Shown: positions 9,532-19,073 of the stretch, one piece after another
Position numbering within the stretch: position 1 is the stretch's first letter
How the letters are laid out: the number at the start of each line of letters is the position of its first letter
Assembly: GCF_900155475.1 (NCBI RefSeq)
Contig: NZ_FXAM01000001.1
Span: 2,343,501 to 2,407,500, forward strand
Direction of reading: 5' to 3'
Source: Methylomagnum ishizawai
Lineage (GTDB): Bacteria > Pseudomonadota > Gammaproteobacteria > Methylococcales > Methylococcaceae
Length of the DNA: 64,000 bases
Position numbers and translations under genes: made by a program
The notes under the pieces: generated by a model
What the model was told of the DNA's origin: nothing
Seen by the model: the letters and a program-made list of their open reading frames with translations, nothing else
The model's database searches: none

Positions 9532-9563
9532 ACGGGAGGAACCTCAAGGGGTCCTCCCGTTTT
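9532..9563 (+). terminator. Hairpin plus T-run in the carA leader (attenuator candidate)
   Basis: ACGGGAGGA and TCCTCCCGT form a perfect nine-base-pair stem around a short loop, directly followed by TTTT. It lies 28 bases before the carA start codon. It has the form of an intrinsic terminator, either closing an upstream transcript or attenuating carA. The rest of the 306-base gap back to 9284 should hold the divergent promoters, but none was clear enough to call. Confidence 0.6.
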
Positions 9564-9590
9564 GTATGTTTAAGGCGACCCCACAGCATC

Positions 9591-10709
9591 ATGAATACTC
9601 AAGCACTCTTGGCCCTGGAAGACGGTACTTTGTTCCGGGGCACCGCCATCGGCGCGGTTGGTCGGTCGGTCGGCGAGGTGGTTTTCAACACCGCCATCAC
9701 CGGCTATCAGGAAATCCTCACCGATCCTTCCTATGCCCGCCAGATCGTCACCCTGACCTATCCCCATATCGGCAATGTCGGCGTCAACGCCGAGGATGTG
9801 GAATCGACCGGCGTGTTCGCCAGCGGGCTGGTGGTGCGCGATGTGCCCCTCCGGCTCAGCAATTTCCGCGCGGGGCAGAGCCTCGCGGATTACCTCAAGG
9901 CCCACAACGTGGTCGGCATCGCGGGCTTGGATACCCGCAAGCTGACCCGTATCCTGCGTGACAAAGGGGCGCAGCGCGGCTGCATCGTGGCCGGACCCGA
10001 TATCGACGCCGAGGCCGCGCTGGCCGAGGCGCGGGCGTTTCCGGGGCTACAAGGCATGGACCTCGCCAAGGAAGTCAGCGCCAGGGAAAGCTATCCCTGG
10101 ACCGAGGGTTCCTGGCGCTTGGGCGAGGGCTATACCCGGCCCGCCGAAGCGCGCTTCCATGTGGTGGCCTACGATTTCGGGGTCAAGCGCAACATCCTGC
10201 GGCTTTTGACCGACCGGGGCTGCCGCTTGACCGTGGTGCCCGCCCAAACTTCCGCCGAGGCCGTGTTGGCGCTCGAACCGGACGGCGTGTTCCTCTCCAA
10301 CGGTCCCGGCGATCCCGAGCCCTGCGATTACGCCATCCGCGCCATCCGCACTTTCCTGGAACTCAAAATCCCGGTGTTCGGCATCTGCCTGGGACATCAG
10401 TTGTTGGGACTGGCAGCGGGCGCTCGCACCGCCAAGATGAAATTCGGCCATCACGGGGCCAACCATCCGGTGCAGGAACTCGACACGGGCCGCGTGCTGA
10501 TCACCAGCCAAAACCATGGTTTCGCGGTGGACGAGGGGACTTTGCCCGCCAACGTCCGCCCGACCTACCGCTCGTTGTTCGACGGCAGTTTGCAAGGCAT
10601 CGAATTGACCGACCGGCCCGCGTTCAGTTTCCAGGGCCACCCGGAGGCGAGCCCCGGCCCGCATGATTTGAAGCCCTTGTTTGATCGGTTCATTCGGATG
10701 ATGGGTTAG
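9591..10709 (+). CDS. carA: Carbamoyl-phosphate synthase small subunit
   Basis: This 372-residue subunit is the glutamine amidotransferase that feeds ammonia to CarB for carbamoyl phosphate synthesis, shared by arginine and pyrimidine pathways. The N-terminal CPSase domain begins [13 protein letters not shown] and contains [20 protein letters not shown]. The C-terminal class-I amidotransferase domain has the nucleophile elbow [13 protein letters not shown] and the catalytic [13 protein letters not shown]. Length and order match the family. The frame is open upstream, but the start at 9591 is the one that aligns with known CarA. A terminator-like hairpin sits in the leader. The partner carB lies downstream but is separated by an inserted island of four small genes, which is unusual for this operon. 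Confidence 0.97.
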   Translation: MNTQALLALEDGTLFRGTAIGAVGRSVGEVVFNTAITGYQEILTDPSYARQIVTLTYPHIGNVGVNAEDVESTGVFASGLVVRDVPLRLSNFRAGQSLADYLKAHNVVGIAGLDTRKLTRILRDKGAQRGCIVAGPDIDAEAALAEARAFPGLQGMDLAKEVSARESYPWTEGSWRLGEGYTRPAEARFHVVAYDFGVKRNILRLLTDRGCRLTVVPAQTSAEAVLALEPDGVFLSNGPGDPEPCDYAIRAIRTFLELKIPVFGICLGHQLLGLAAGARTAKMKFGHHGANHPVQELDTGRVLITSQNHGFAVDEGTLPANVRPTYRSLFDGSLQGIELTDRPAFSFQGHPEASPGPHDLKPLFDRFIRMMG

Positions 10710-10753
10710 TTGATATATTCCTGATGTTTTTGGCGGGATGGAGGTAAGTAGAT

Positions 10754-11077
10754 ATGAACGTGGAAGAGCTTGAACGCGAAATATCCCAATTGCCTGCACC
10801 CGAACTTAAGCAGTTCTCCCAGTGGTTCGATGAGTTTAAAGCGGAGCAATGGGATAAGCAGGTCGAGGAAGATATTCTCTCTGGACGGCTGGATACGGTA
10901 GCGAAACAAAGGGTGCAAGAGGCAATTCCGTTTCCCAAAAAAACCACGCTGGCGCAACGCGAGTCATTGCATCAAGCAGGGGAACGGCTTGATGCAAAGC
11001 TTAGGGGGTTGGGACTTGGGGAGGATGAGTTGCTGGAGGATTTCAAGCAATGGCGGCGGCAACGGGGAAATGCCTGA
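10754..11077 (+). CDS. Putative antitoxin of a PIN-domain toxin-antitoxin pair
   Basis: A 107-residue acidic and helical protein beginning MNVEELEREISQLPAPE. This start resembles small proteins encoded just upstream of PIN toxins, where the helical N-terminal region supports oligomerisation. GGAGG lies ten bases before the start codon. It overlaps the following PIN-domain gene by eight bases, a typical sign of translational coupling in toxin-antitoxin operons. It is the first gene of the island that separates carA from carB. No recognised DNA-binding motif was found by eye, so the antitoxin role comes from size, position and overlap. Confidence 0.6.
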   Translation: MNVEELEREISQLPAPELKQFSQWFDEFKAEQWDKQVEEDILSGRLDTVAKQRVQEAIPFPKKTTLAQRESLHQAGERLDAKLRGLGLGEDELLEDFKQWRRQRGNA

Positions 11078-11498
11078 CAAGTTCCTGGTCATTGATGCCA
11101 ATATCCTGATCCGCGCCGTTTTGGGCAACCGGGTTAGGTGGCTCATCAACCATTACGGCGATTCCGTGGCGTTTTATATCGCCGAGGCGAATTTAAAGGA
11201 AGCCGGGTTTTATCTTTCCCACTCACTCGCGCAAAAGCGGAATTTGGACGAGGCGGATTGGCGCTCAGTCTTCGACGGGGTGCTAAATACCGTCCAAATC
11301 GTTCCCGATAGCTCATTGGCCGGGTTTGAGGATAGGGCCAGGGCGCGGATCGGTGGACGCGATCCGAACGATTGGCCCGCCGTGGCGGTGGCCCTGATTC
11401 TGGATTGCCCCGTATGGACCGAGGATAGGGATTTCTTCGGGGCCGCTGTCGCGACTTGGACCACGGCTACGGTGGAACTGTATTTGCGGGACGAATAA
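11070..11498 (+). CDS. PIN-domain protein, VapC-like toxin candidate
   Basis: A 142-residue protein beginning MPDKFLVIDANILIRAVLG. The aspartate in VIDANI (Asp9) is the first acidic residue of a PIN-domain active site. Later acidic motifs include GGRDPNDWPAVAVAL and WTEDRDFFG, in the order expected of PIN nucleases. The start at 11070 is chosen because it begins the PIN fold and overlaps the upstream antitoxin candidate by eight bases. PIN toxins usually cleave tRNA, rRNA or mRNA; the target here is unknown. The gene is part of the island inserted in the car operon. Confidence 0.75.
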   Translation: MPDKFLVIDANILIRAVLGNRVRWLINHYGDSVAFYIAEANLKEAGFYLSHSLAQKRNLDEADWRSVFDGVLNTVQIVPDSSLAGFEDRARARIGGRDPNDWPAVAVALILDCPVWTEDRDFFGAAVATWTTATVELYLRDE

Positions 11499-11623
11499 GG
11501 CGTTGCGGGCGATTTTGGCAGCGATTCCTGGGCGAACCTTGTGAAGTGGGTTCATGCTTTTCGCGACGACTAAATGCGTTTCGCATTTTATTGTTCTGAT
11601 TTTCATAGCTATTTCTCAATCAT

Positions 11624-12067
11624 ATGAAATTCGAGCGAATTTCTTATTCGGACTTGAATTCGCGCCAGAAGGAAAATTTTAATTTCCAGAAGGTATCGGC
11701 GGTGCTTGCGGATTATGGCTTTGTAACCATCCGCTTAAACGATGACTGGCAAGGCGCGGATTTTATTGCCCATCACGTCAATGGGGAAGTCTTCCTGAAG
11801 GTTCAGCTCAAAGGGCGGCTTACTGTAGATACTAAATACAAGGGTAAAGATATTTGGATATGTTTTTGCTATCAAGCTATATGGTATTTATTTCCTCACG
11901 ATGATTTTTTGCGGTGGGCGCTTGAAAACTTAACTATCGGCGGAACCGAGGGTTGGGAGTATCCAGAAGATTGGGGGAAAGTTAAGGGTTGCTATAGTTG
12001 GCCAACGCCCGGCAAGAGCATTGTTTGGTTGAAAGACTATGCGCTAATTCCTTCAGTATCCGAATAA
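11624..12067 (+). CDS. Conserved hypothetical protein with PD-(D/E)xK-nuclease-like motif
   Basis: A 147-residue protein that I cannot name. The core reads GADFIAHHVNGEVFLKVQLK: Asp46, a beta-hairpin, then Gln61-x-Lys63. This fits the D...(D/E/Q)xK pattern of the PD-(D/E)xK nuclease superfamily, and Glu17 in the first helix could complete the site. The second half is aromatic-rich (WICFCYQAIWYLFPHDDF). The gene is visibly richer in A+T than carA and carB on either side, which points to acquisition from elsewhere. It lies between the PIN pair and the truncated copy of the carB start. A nuclease role is a hypothesis from one motif. Confidence 0.55.
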   Translation: MKFERISYSDLNSRQKENFNFQKVSAVLADYGFVTIRLNDDWQGADFIAHHVNGEVFLKVQLKGRLTVDTKYKGKDIWICFCYQAIWYLFPHDDFLRWALENLTIGGTEGWEYPEDWGKVKGCYSWPTPGKSIVWLKDYALIPSVSE

Positions 12068-12105
12068 ATAGTCATAAATCCCTGCCCTGATTTTGAAAAA
12101 CTGTT

Positions 12106-12171
12106 ATGCCAAAGCGTACCGACCTCCAAAGCATCCTCCTCCTAGGCGCCGGCCCCAACGCTCTTTTGTAG
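12106..12171 (+). pseudogene. Duplicated, truncated 5' end of carB
   Basis: Twenty-one codons beginning [17 protein letters not shown], then a divergent tail and TAG. The real carB start at 12518 reads [17 protein letters not shown]. The two DNA stretches stay nearly identical for about 55 bases and then stop matching abruptly. This is best read as a scar from the insertion that placed foreign genes between carA and carB, with the original or copied 5' end of carB left behind. Confidence 0.8.
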
Positions 12172-12187
12172 ACAACGGGAAACCCTC

Positions 12188-12421
12188 ATGCAAGCCATCG
12201 AACTAGAAACCACCATAGGCGAAGACGGAACCTTGCATTTGCCGGAGCGGTATAGGTTCAGCTTCGGTGCCAAGGCGCGGGTTATCGTTCTGCTGGACGA
12301 TGCGGCGGATACCCAACTAGCCACCAAAGGCCAAGCCGATAAACTCATGGAATTCGCCGGTAAGGTGGATTGGCCGATAGCCGACCCGGTGGCATTCCAG
12401 CGCGAATGCCGCGACGCTTGA
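12188..12421 (+). CDS. Small antitoxin-like protein without an adjacent toxin
   Basis: A 77-residue protein beginning MQAIELETTIGEDGTLHLPE. The N-terminal half has the pattern of short beta-strand antitoxins that pair with PIN or RelE-type toxins. The C-terminal half is helical (KGQADKLMEFAGKVDWPIAD). No toxin gene follows: the next gene is carB. It sits 16 bases after the truncated carB copy, so it probably arrived in the same event and is either an orphan antitoxin or what remains of a pair. The family assignment is tentative. Confidence 0.55.
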   Translation: MQAIELETTIGEDGTLHLPERYRFSFGAKARVIVLLDDAADTQLATKGQADKLMEFAGKVDWPIADPVAFQRECRDA

Positions 12422-12517
12422 TAGTTTGAACAGCACCAAGTTACTTATCCAGAAATAAACCCTGGATTTCCCGAGTCCGCTTCCACTATCCCTGTGGAAA
12501 ACAGCACACAGACCACT

Positions 12518-15500
12518 ATGCCAAAACGTACCGACATTAAAAGCATCCTCCTCCTCGGCGCCGGCCCCATCGTCATCGGCCAAGCCTGCGAATTCGACTA
12601 CTCCGGTGCCCAAGCCTGCAAAGCCCTGAAAGAAGAGGGCTACCGGGTGATCCTGGTCAATTCCAACCCGGCCACGATCATGACCGACCCGGACATGGCC
12701 GACGCCACCTATATCGAGCCCATCGATTGGCAGACCGTCGCCAAGATCATCGAGAAGGAACGCCCCGACGCCCTGTTGCCCACCATGGGCGGACAGACCG
12801 CGCTCAACTGCGCCCTCGACCTCGACCATCACGGCGTCCTGGAGAAATTCGGCGTGCAGATGATCGGCGCCTCGAAAGATGCCATCGACAAGGCCGAGGA
12901 CCGCCAGAAGTTCAAGGAGGCCATGACCCAAATCGGCCTGGGTTCGGCCCGTTCCGGTATCGCCCATACCCTGGAACAAGCCTTGGCCTGTCTCGAACAC
13001 ACCGGCTATCCCGCCATCATCCGGCCTTCGTTCACCCTGGGCGGTTCCGGCGGTGGCATCGCCTACAACCGCGAGGAATTCGTCGCCATCTGCGAGCGCG
13101 GCCTCGACCTGTCGCCGACCCACGAACTCTTGATCGAGGAATCGGTGCTGGGTTGGAAGGAATACGAAATGGAGGTGGTGCGCGACCGCCAGGACAATTG
13201 CATCATTGTTTGCTCCATCGAGAATTTCGACCCGATGGGCGTGCATACCGGCGATTCCATCACCGTGGCCCCGGCCCAGACCTTGACCGACAAGGAATAC
13301 CAGATCATGCGCGATGCCTCCATCGCGGTGCTGCGCGAGATCGGGGTCGATACCGGCGGTTCCAATGTGCAATTCGCCATCAATCCCACGGACGGGCGGA
13401 TGATCGTGATTGAGATGAATCCCCGCGTGTCGCGCTCGTCGGCGCTGGCCTCGAAAGCCACCGGCTTCCCCATCGCCAAGGTGGCCGCGAAACTGGCCGT
13501 GGGCTACACCCTGGACGAACTCCGCAACGAGATCACCGGCGGCGCGACCCCGGCCTCGTTCGAGCCGACCATTGATTACGTCGTCACCAAGGTGCCGCGC
13601 TTCACCTTCGAGAAATTCCCCCAGGCCGACGACCGCCTCACCACCCAGATGAAATCGGTGGGCGAAGCTATGGCGATAGGCCGTACTTTCCAGGAATCCC
13701 TGCAAAAAGCCCTGCGTAGCCTGGAGATCGGTATCGACGGTTTGGCCGAGAAACTCGACGCCAGCGAGGAGGACGCCACCGGCAGCCTGATCCGCGAACT
13801 GCGCCATCCCGGCCCCAGCCGCATCCTCTACGTGGCCGATGCCTTCCGGGCGGGTTGGCCTTTGGAGCAAGTGTTCGAGCATAGCGCCATCGATCCCTGG
13901 TTCCTGGCCCAGATCGAGGATTTGATCGCCGAGGAAAAGCGCCTGTCCGGGCGGGTCTTGGGCACGCTGACGGCAGACGAGTTGTTCGCCTTGAAGCGCA
14001 AGGGTTTTTCCGATTCGCGGCTGGCCCGCATCCTCGACACCCGCGAGGCCGAAGTCCGCGCCGCCCGCCACCGGCTGGGCGTGAGGCCGGTCTACAAGCG
14101 CATCGATTCCTGCGCGGCGGAATTCGCCACCGCCACGGCCTACCTTTATTCCACCTACGAGGAGGAATGCGAGGCCGCGCCCACCGACCGCCAGAAGATC
14201 ATCGTGCTGGGTGGCGGGCCGAACCGCATCGGCCAGGGCATCGAGTTCGATTATTGCTGCGTCCATGCCGCCATGGCGCTGCGGGAAGATGGCTACGAAA
14301 CCATCATGATCAACTGCAACCCGGAGACGGTTTCGACCGACTTCGATACCTCCGACCGGCTGTTCTTCGAGCCGCTGACCCTGGAGGACGTGCTGGAAAT
14401 CATCCACCTGGAAAAGCCCATGGGCGTGATCGTGCAGTACGGCGGCCAAACCCCGCTCAAGCTGGCCCGCGCTCTGGAAGCGGCGGGTGCGCCGATCATC
14501 GGCACCTCGCCGGATTCCATCGATTTGGCCGAGGACCGCGAGCGTTTCCAAAAGCTGGTGGACCGTCTCGGTATCAAGCAGCCCCCCAACCGCACCGCCC
14601 GTTCCCTCGACGAAGCCCTGCGCTCGGCCAAGGAAATCGGTTATCCCTTGGTGGTGCGTCCGTCCTACGTGCTGGGGGGGCGGGCCATGGAAATCGTGTT
14701 CAACGACGAAGACCTCAAGCGCTATATGCGGGAAGCGGTCAGCGTGTCCAACGAATCGCCGGTCTTGCTCGACCGCTTCCTCGACGATGCCATCGAAATG
14801 GACGTGGACGCTGTCTGCGATGGCCAGCGGGTGGTGATCGGCGGTTTGATGCAGCATATCGAGCAGGCCGGGGTGCATTCTGGCGACTCGGCCTGTTCCA
14901 TCCCGCCCTACGATCTCGCCGACACCCTCCAGCAGCAATTGCGCCAACAAGTCACCAAACTGGCCGAAGCCCTGGGCGTGGTCGGCCTGATGAACACCCA
15001 GTTCGCCATTCAGGGCGAGGAAATCTTCATCCTGGAAGTGAACCCCCGCGCTTCCCGCACCGTGCCTTTCGTGTCCAAGGCCACCGGCTATCCCTTGGCC
15101 AAGATCGCCGCCCGCTGCATGGTCGGTAAAACCCTGGAGGCCCAGGGCGTGACCGTGGAGCGGATTCCGGACTACTACTCGGTCAAGGAAGCGGTGTTCC
15201 CGTTCATCAAATTCCCCGGCGTGGACCCGCTGCTCGGGCCGGAAATGAAATCCACCGGCGAAGTGATGGGTGTCGGCGCGACCTTCGGCGAGGCTTACGC
15301 CAAGGCCCAACGCGCCGCCAGCAACAAGCTGCCCCGTGGCGGCAACGTCCTCATCAGCATCCGCGAAAGCGATCGGCCCAAGGTGACTTCCATCGCCTTG
15401 GACCTCCTGGCCCAAGGCTTCCAACTGGTCGCCACCCGTGGCACGGCCAAGGCTTTGGAAGAGGCCGGGATTCCCTGCGCCGTCGCCAACAAGGTCTATG

Positions 15501-15739
15501 AAGGCCGTCCCCATATCGTGGACATGATCAAGAACGGCGAATTGCAGTTCATCATCAACACCACGGAAGGCAAGAAGGCCATCGCCGATTCCTTCACCAT
15601 CCGCCGTCAAGCCTTGCAACAACAGGTGACTTACACCACCACCATTTCCGGGGCGCGGGCGACTTGCTACGCTTTGAGCGAACTCGACGCCGGGGATGTG
15701 AACGCCTTGCAGGATTTGCACCGGCAATTGTTAGGGTAG
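12518..15739 (+). CDS. carB: Carbamoyl-phosphate synthase large subunit
   Basis: This subunit makes carbamoyl phosphate from bicarbonate, ATP and ammonia supplied by CarA. The start at 12518 gives 1073 residues, the same length as the Escherichia coli protein, and begins [20 protein letters not shown]. Two homologous ATP-grasp halves are visible: the first with [17 protein letters not shown] and [19 protein letters not shown], the second with [16 protein letters not shown] and [19 protein letters not shown]. The C-terminal MGS-like allosteric domain contains [19 protein letters not shown]. An in-frame GTG at 12494 is possible but not supported by homology. No strong ribosome site precedes the ATG. 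Its 5' end has a truncated duplicate about 400 bases upstream. Confidence 0.97.
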   Translation: MPKRTDIKSILLLGAGPIVIGQACEFDYSGAQACKALKEEGYRVILVNSNPATIMTDPDMADATYIEPIDWQTVAKIIEKERPDALLPTMGGQTALNCALDLDHHGVLEKFGVQMIGASKDAIDKAEDRQKFKEAMTQIGLGSARSGIAHTLEQALACLEHTGYPAIIRPSFTLGGSGGGIAYNREEFVAICERGLDLSPTHELLIEESVLGWKEYEMEVVRDRQDNCIIVCSIENFDPMGVHTGDSITVAPAQTLTDKEYQIMRDASIAVLREIGVDTGGSNVQFAINPTDGRMIVIEMNPRVSRSSALASKATGFPIAKVAAKLAVGYTLDELRNEITGGATPASFEPTIDYVVTKVPRFTFEKFPQADDRLTTQMKSVGEAMAIGRTFQESLQKALRSLEIGIDGLAEKLDASEEDATGSLIRELRHPGPSRILYVADAFRAGWPLEQVFEHSAIDPWFLAQIEDLIAEEKRLSGRVLGTLTADELFALKRKGFSDSRLARILDTREAEVRAARHRLGVRPVYKRIDSCAAEFATATAYLYSTYEEECEAAPTDRQKIIVLGGGPNRIGQGIEFDYCCVHAAMALREDGYETIMINCNPETVSTDFDTSDRLFFEPLTLEDVLEIIHLEKPMGVIVQYGGQTPLKLARALEAAGAPIIGTSPDSIDLAEDRERFQKLVDRLGIKQPPNRTARSLDEALRSAKEIGYPLVVRPSYVLGGRAMEIVFNDEDLKRYMREAVSVSNESPVLLDRFLDDAIEMDVDAVCDGQRVVIGGLMQHIEQAGVHSGDSACSIPPYDLADTLQQQLRQQVTKLAEALGVVGLMNTQFAIQGEEIFILEVNPRASRTVPFVSKATGYPLAKIAARCMVGKTLEAQGVTVERIPDYYSVKEAVFPFIKFPGVDPLLGPEMKSTGEVMGVGATFGEAYAKAQRAASNKLPRGGNVLISIRESDRPKVTSIALDLLAQGFQLVATRGTAKALEEAGIPCAVANKVYEGRPHIVDMIKNGELQFIINTTEGKKAIADSFTIRRQALQQQVTYTTTISGARATCYALSELDAGDVNALQDLHRQLLG

Positions 15740-15746
15740 ACGGAAC

Positions 15747-16406
15747 GTGTCCGAGGCGGTGCTTCCGGTCCAGAAAGTGTTGTTGGTCGATCTGGAAAAC
15801 TGCCCCGGCCAGATCAAGCAGCTTCAAGGTGACATGGAAGCCTTCTCGCGGGTTGTCATTTGCTATGCCAATGGTGTTCCGCGGATTCCCTTGGACTGGT
15901 TGGTGCCTCTGGCCAAGGCGGTGAATGCCGATAGGCTGCGCGTCGTTAAAATGCAGAATGGTGGTAAGAACGCGGCGGATTTCGGCATTAGTTTCTTCGC
16001 GGGAATGCTGATGCAAGAGTTGCCTGCGGATACCCATTTCGTGATTGTGTCCAATGATACCGACTTGGACCATGCCGTGAACCTGTTGATAAGCCAAGGA
16101 CGTACCGCCGAGCGTGTCGGTAAGGCGGTCGAGCCGACGGAAGAAAAAGAGCAGGGTATCGCTGCCCACGAAACCTCGAATCCTATTGGCGTCTATTGCG
16201 CGCACCTGTTGGCGCACCCCAAAACCCGGCCCGCTAAGGAAACCACGCTCCGCAGCAGCATCAAAGCCAAATTTGGCGGCGATGAAAAAATGGCCGACGA
16301 GGTTTTAAAATCGTTGTTGAGTTTCGCCGCTGTCAAAATCGAGCAGGGTGGATTGACTTATAACGATATGACGCTACAAGCCTTATCTTGGCCCTCCAAA
16401 GGCTGA
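15747..16406 (+). CDS. NYN/PIN-like domain protein
   Basis: A 219-residue protein starting with GTG seven bases after carB. The core matches the NYN/PIN-like nuclease fold: VLLVDLENC near the start, KMQNGGKNAADFGISFFAGM in the middle, and HFVIVSNDTDLDHAVNLL with the acidic pair that usually binds metal. The C-terminal part is helical and may be a winged-helix-like tail. Tight spacing makes it part of the car-greA operon. Such proteins are generally thought to cut or bind RNA; no substrate can be inferred here. A second NYN protein occurs at 57910. Confidence 0.75.
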   Translation: MSEAVLPVQKVLLVDLENCPGQIKQLQGDMEAFSRVVICYANGVPRIPLDWLVPLAKAVNADRLRVVKMQNGGKNAADFGISFFAGMLMQELPADTHFVIVSNDTDLDHAVNLLISQGRTAERVGKAVEPTEEKEQGIAAHETSNPIGVYCAHLLAHPKTRPAKETTLRSSIKAKFGGDEKMADEVLKSLLSFAAVKIEQGGLTYNDMTLQALSWPSKG

Positions 16407-16435
16407 GTCCTCTGTAATTCACTTAGGAATAGACT

Positions 16436-16912
16436 ATGCAAAAAGTACCCCTGACCCTGCGCGGGGCCGAGAAGCTGCGCGAAGAATTGACCCATCTCAA
16501 ATCCGTGCTGCGCCCCAGGATCACCCAGGCCATCGCCGAGGCCCGCGCCCATGGCGATCTCAAGGAAAACGCCGAATACCACGCCGCCCGCGAGCAGCAG
16601 AGCTTCACCGAGGGCCGCATCAAGGAGATCGAGGCCAAGCTGTCGAATTGCCAGATCATCGACGTGACCTCTCTCAACGCGCATGGCAAGGTGGTGTTCG
16701 GGGCCACGGTCGATCTGGCCGACGCCGACACCGGCGACGAAGTGACCTACCAGATCGTTGGCGAGGACGAGGCCGATATCAAGGCCGGGATGATCTCGGT
16801 GACCTCGCCCATCGCCCGCGCCCTGATCGGCAAGAAAGAGGGCGATCTGGCCGTGGTGCAGGCACCGGGCGGGACGCGGGAATTCGATATCGTCGCCGTG
16901 CGCTATATTTGA
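16436..16912 (+). CDS. greA: Transcription elongation factor GreA
   Basis: A 158-residue GreA that rescues backtracked RNA polymerase by stimulating transcript cleavage. The N-terminal coiled-coil contains [20 protein letters not shown], where the acidic tip residues enter the polymerase channel. The C-terminal FKBP-like domain includes [13 protein letters not shown] and ends [10 protein letters not shown]. Length is typical. It follows the NYN gene by 29 bases, so carB-NYN-greA is probably one transcript, as carB-greA linkage is in pseudomonads. A purine-rich stretch precedes the start. Confidence 0.96.
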   Translation: MQKVPLTLRGAEKLREELTHLKSVLRPRITQAIAEARAHGDLKENAEYHAAREQQSFTEGRIKEIEAKLSNCQIIDVTSLNAHGKVVFGATVDLADADTGDEVTYQIVGEDEADIKAGMISVTSPIARALIGKKEGDLAVVQAPGGTREFDIVAVRYI

Positions 16913-17033
16913 GGCTGGTTTGGCGTGTGTTTTATAGGCGGTATTGCGGGGCGTCCGGCATGGCGGGGTTTGCCCCGTGGCCACCGGCGAGGCGCTGAGT
17001 GGATGATGGCGCGAGCGGGTATGGGAGAGTCCT

Positions 17034-19073
17034 GTGCGGATGCCGATTGGGGGGGCGCTTGCGGCAATGGCCGCTCCGTGTTTACGCTGGGGAGGGCGCT
17101 GGCTGTTCGGGCTGGCGCTGTGCCTGGGCGGGACGGCCCAGGCCCAGGCTCCATCCGGGGACGCGCTGGACCGCAGCCTGGAGGAACTGAGCGGTACGGG
17201 GCTTTCGACCGCCCCTAAGGGTGTGCGGGTATCGACGGCCTCGAAATATTCCCAAAAGGCCGCGACCGCGCCGGGTTCGGTCCACATCGTCACCGCCGAG
17301 GATATCAAGACCTACGGCTTCAGGACCTTGGGCGAAGCCCTGCGGATGCTGCCCGGCACCTACCTCACCAACGACCGCAACTACAGCTACCTGGGCGTGC
17401 GGGGCTTCAACCGGCCCGGCGACTACAACTCCCGCATCCTCCTTTTGGTCGATGGCGAGCGCATCAACGACAGCATCTACGATAGCGCGTTGTTCGCCAA
17501 CGACTTCGTCCTCGATATCGACTTGGTCGAGCGTATCGAATTCGCGTCCGGGCCCGGCTCCGTGGTCTACGGCAGCAACGCCTTCCTCGGCGTGATCAAC
17601 GTCATCACCAAGCGCGGCAACGCGCTGGACGGTGCCGAACTGTCCGGCAGCTATGGCAGCTTCGATGCCTACAAGGCCAGGGGCAGTTTCGGCAAGCGTT
17701 TCGACAACGGTGCCGAGGTCTTGCTATCCGCCACCGGCTTCGATTGGGAAGGGCCGGACCACCTTTATTATCCCGAGTTCGATACCCCCGACCGGAACCA
17801 CGGCAAGGCCGCCGGCCAGGATTACGACCGCGGCCAGAACGCCTTCGCCAAAGCGTCCTATAAGGCGCTGTCCCTGGAGGCGGGTTATGTCAGCCGCACC
17901 AAGGGTATTCCCACCGGGTCGTTCGGCCAGCGTTTCAACGATCCGGCCAGTTTCACCGACGATCAACGTATTTTCGCCTCGCTACAGTTCGACGACGAGA
18001 TCGCGGAGGATTGGGGGGTCCATGCCCGGCTGGGCTATAACCGCTATGGCTATGTCGGGCATTATCCCTATGCCGACCCGTATGTCCTGAACGTGGACCG
18101 CGGCGAGGGCGATTGGTGGGATGGCGAACTCCGCCTGACCCATACCGGCTTCCAGGGGCACCGGATCATGGGCGGCCTGGAACTCCAGGACAACTTCCTG
18201 CAATCGCAGCGCAATTTCGATGCCGGTGGCCCGGTTTACCTGGATAAGGACTATTCCAGCGTCCGCTATGGATTTTTCTTGCTGGACGAGTTCGCTCTGT
18301 GGGATGCGCTGACCTTGCAGGTCGGCGCCCGCTACGACCATACCCCCTTCGGCCACAGCGCCAATCCCAGGGTTGCGCTGGCCTGGCAAGCCTTGGATAC
18401 CACCACGCTGAAGCTGCTGTACGGCACGGCTTTCCGCGCCCCCAATGTGTACGAGCGCTTCTATAACGATGGCGATCTCACCCAGAAGGGCAATCCCAAC
18501 CTGGGGCCGGAGCGCACCGGCACCTTGGAACTCGATCTGGAGCATTATCTGACGCCTTCCACCCGCTTGGGCGCGGCGTTCTACCGATACCGTATCGATG
18601 GCTTGATCGGCCAGGTGACCGATCCGGCCGATGGCTTGCTGGTGTATCGGAATGTTCAGGGCATCGAGGGGCTGGGGATGGAACTGGAGGCCGAGCAGCG
18701 CTTCGCCAACGGTATCCGGGGCACCCTCGGCTATTCCTTGCAGCATGTGGAAAGCCAGGGCCGGACCCTGATGAATTCCCCCGAACACATGGCGAAGCTG
18801 CATATCTCCGCGCCGCTGTGGGACGACGGCTACCGGATGGGCTTGGAAACCCTTTATTTCGGCCAGCGCTATACCAAGTCCGGCAAGGTCGATGGCTATG
18901 TGCTGACCAACCTCACGGCGCTAGCGGAACCCTTCAAGGACGTGGCGCTTTCCTTCAGTCTCTACAACCTGTGGAACACCCACTACGCCGACCCGGTCGG
19001 CGAGGATTTCATACAGGACAGCATCCCCCAGGATGGCCGCGGTTTCCGCCTCAAACTGACGGTGCGGTTCTGA
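17034..19073 (+). CDS. TonB-dependent outer-membrane receptor (first of two)
   Basis: A 679-residue protein beginning with GTG, preceded by GGGAGAG; an ATG two codons later is also possible. The signal peptide ends near GGTAQAQ. The plug domain has APGSVHIVTAEDIKTYGFRT, LGVRGFNRPGDYNSRILLL and ERIEFASGPGSVVYGSNAF, which are standard TonB-receptor plug motifs. The remainder is a beta-barrel ending in an aromatic residue (LKLTVRF). The ligand is unknown. Its stop overlaps the next start (TGATG), so it is translationally coupled to a YfiR-family gene. With the second receptor and the hybrid kinase it forms a probable sensing locus. Confidence 0.88.
   Translation: MRMPIGGALAAMAAPCLRWGGRWLFGLALCLGGTAQAQAPSGDALDRSLEELSGTGLSTAPKGVRVSTASKYSQKAATAPGSVHIVTAEDIKTYGFRTLGEALRMLPGTYLTNDRNYSYLGVRGFNRPGDYNSRILLLVDGERINDSIYDSALFANDFVLDIDLVERIEFASGPGSVVYGSNAFLGVINVITKRGNALDGAELSGSYGSFDAYKARGSFGKRFDNGAEVLLSATGFDWEGPDHLYYPEFDTPDRNHGKAAGQDYDRGQNAFAKASYKALSLEAGYVSRTKGIPTGSFGQRFNDPASFTDDQRIFASLQFDDEIAEDWGVHARLGYNRYGYVGHYPYADPYVLNVDRGEGDWWDGELRLTHTGFQGHRIMGGLELQDNFLQSQRNFDAGGPVYLDKDYSSVRYGFFLLDEFALWDALTLQVGARYDHTPFGHSANPRVALAWQALDTTTLKLLYGTAFRAPNVYERFYNDGDLTQKGNPNLGPERTGTLELDLEHYLTPSTRLGAAFYRYRIDGLIGQVTDPADGLLVYRNVQGIEGLGMELEAEQRFANGIRGTLGYSLQHVESQGRTLMNSPEHMAKLHISAPLWDDGYRMGLETLYFGQRYTKSGKVDGYVLTNLTALAEPFKDVALSFSLYNLWNTHYADPVGEDFIQDSIPQDGRGFRLKLTVRF

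Noticed and set aside
9532-9563. Riboswitch in the carA leader
   Set aside because: Only a simple terminator-like hairpin is visible; no conserved aptamer-like structure was seen.
12317-15727. Very long open frame antisense to carB
   Set aside because: carB on the other strand is certain from end to end. The antisense frame is a by-product of G+C-rich codon use and has no recognised domains.
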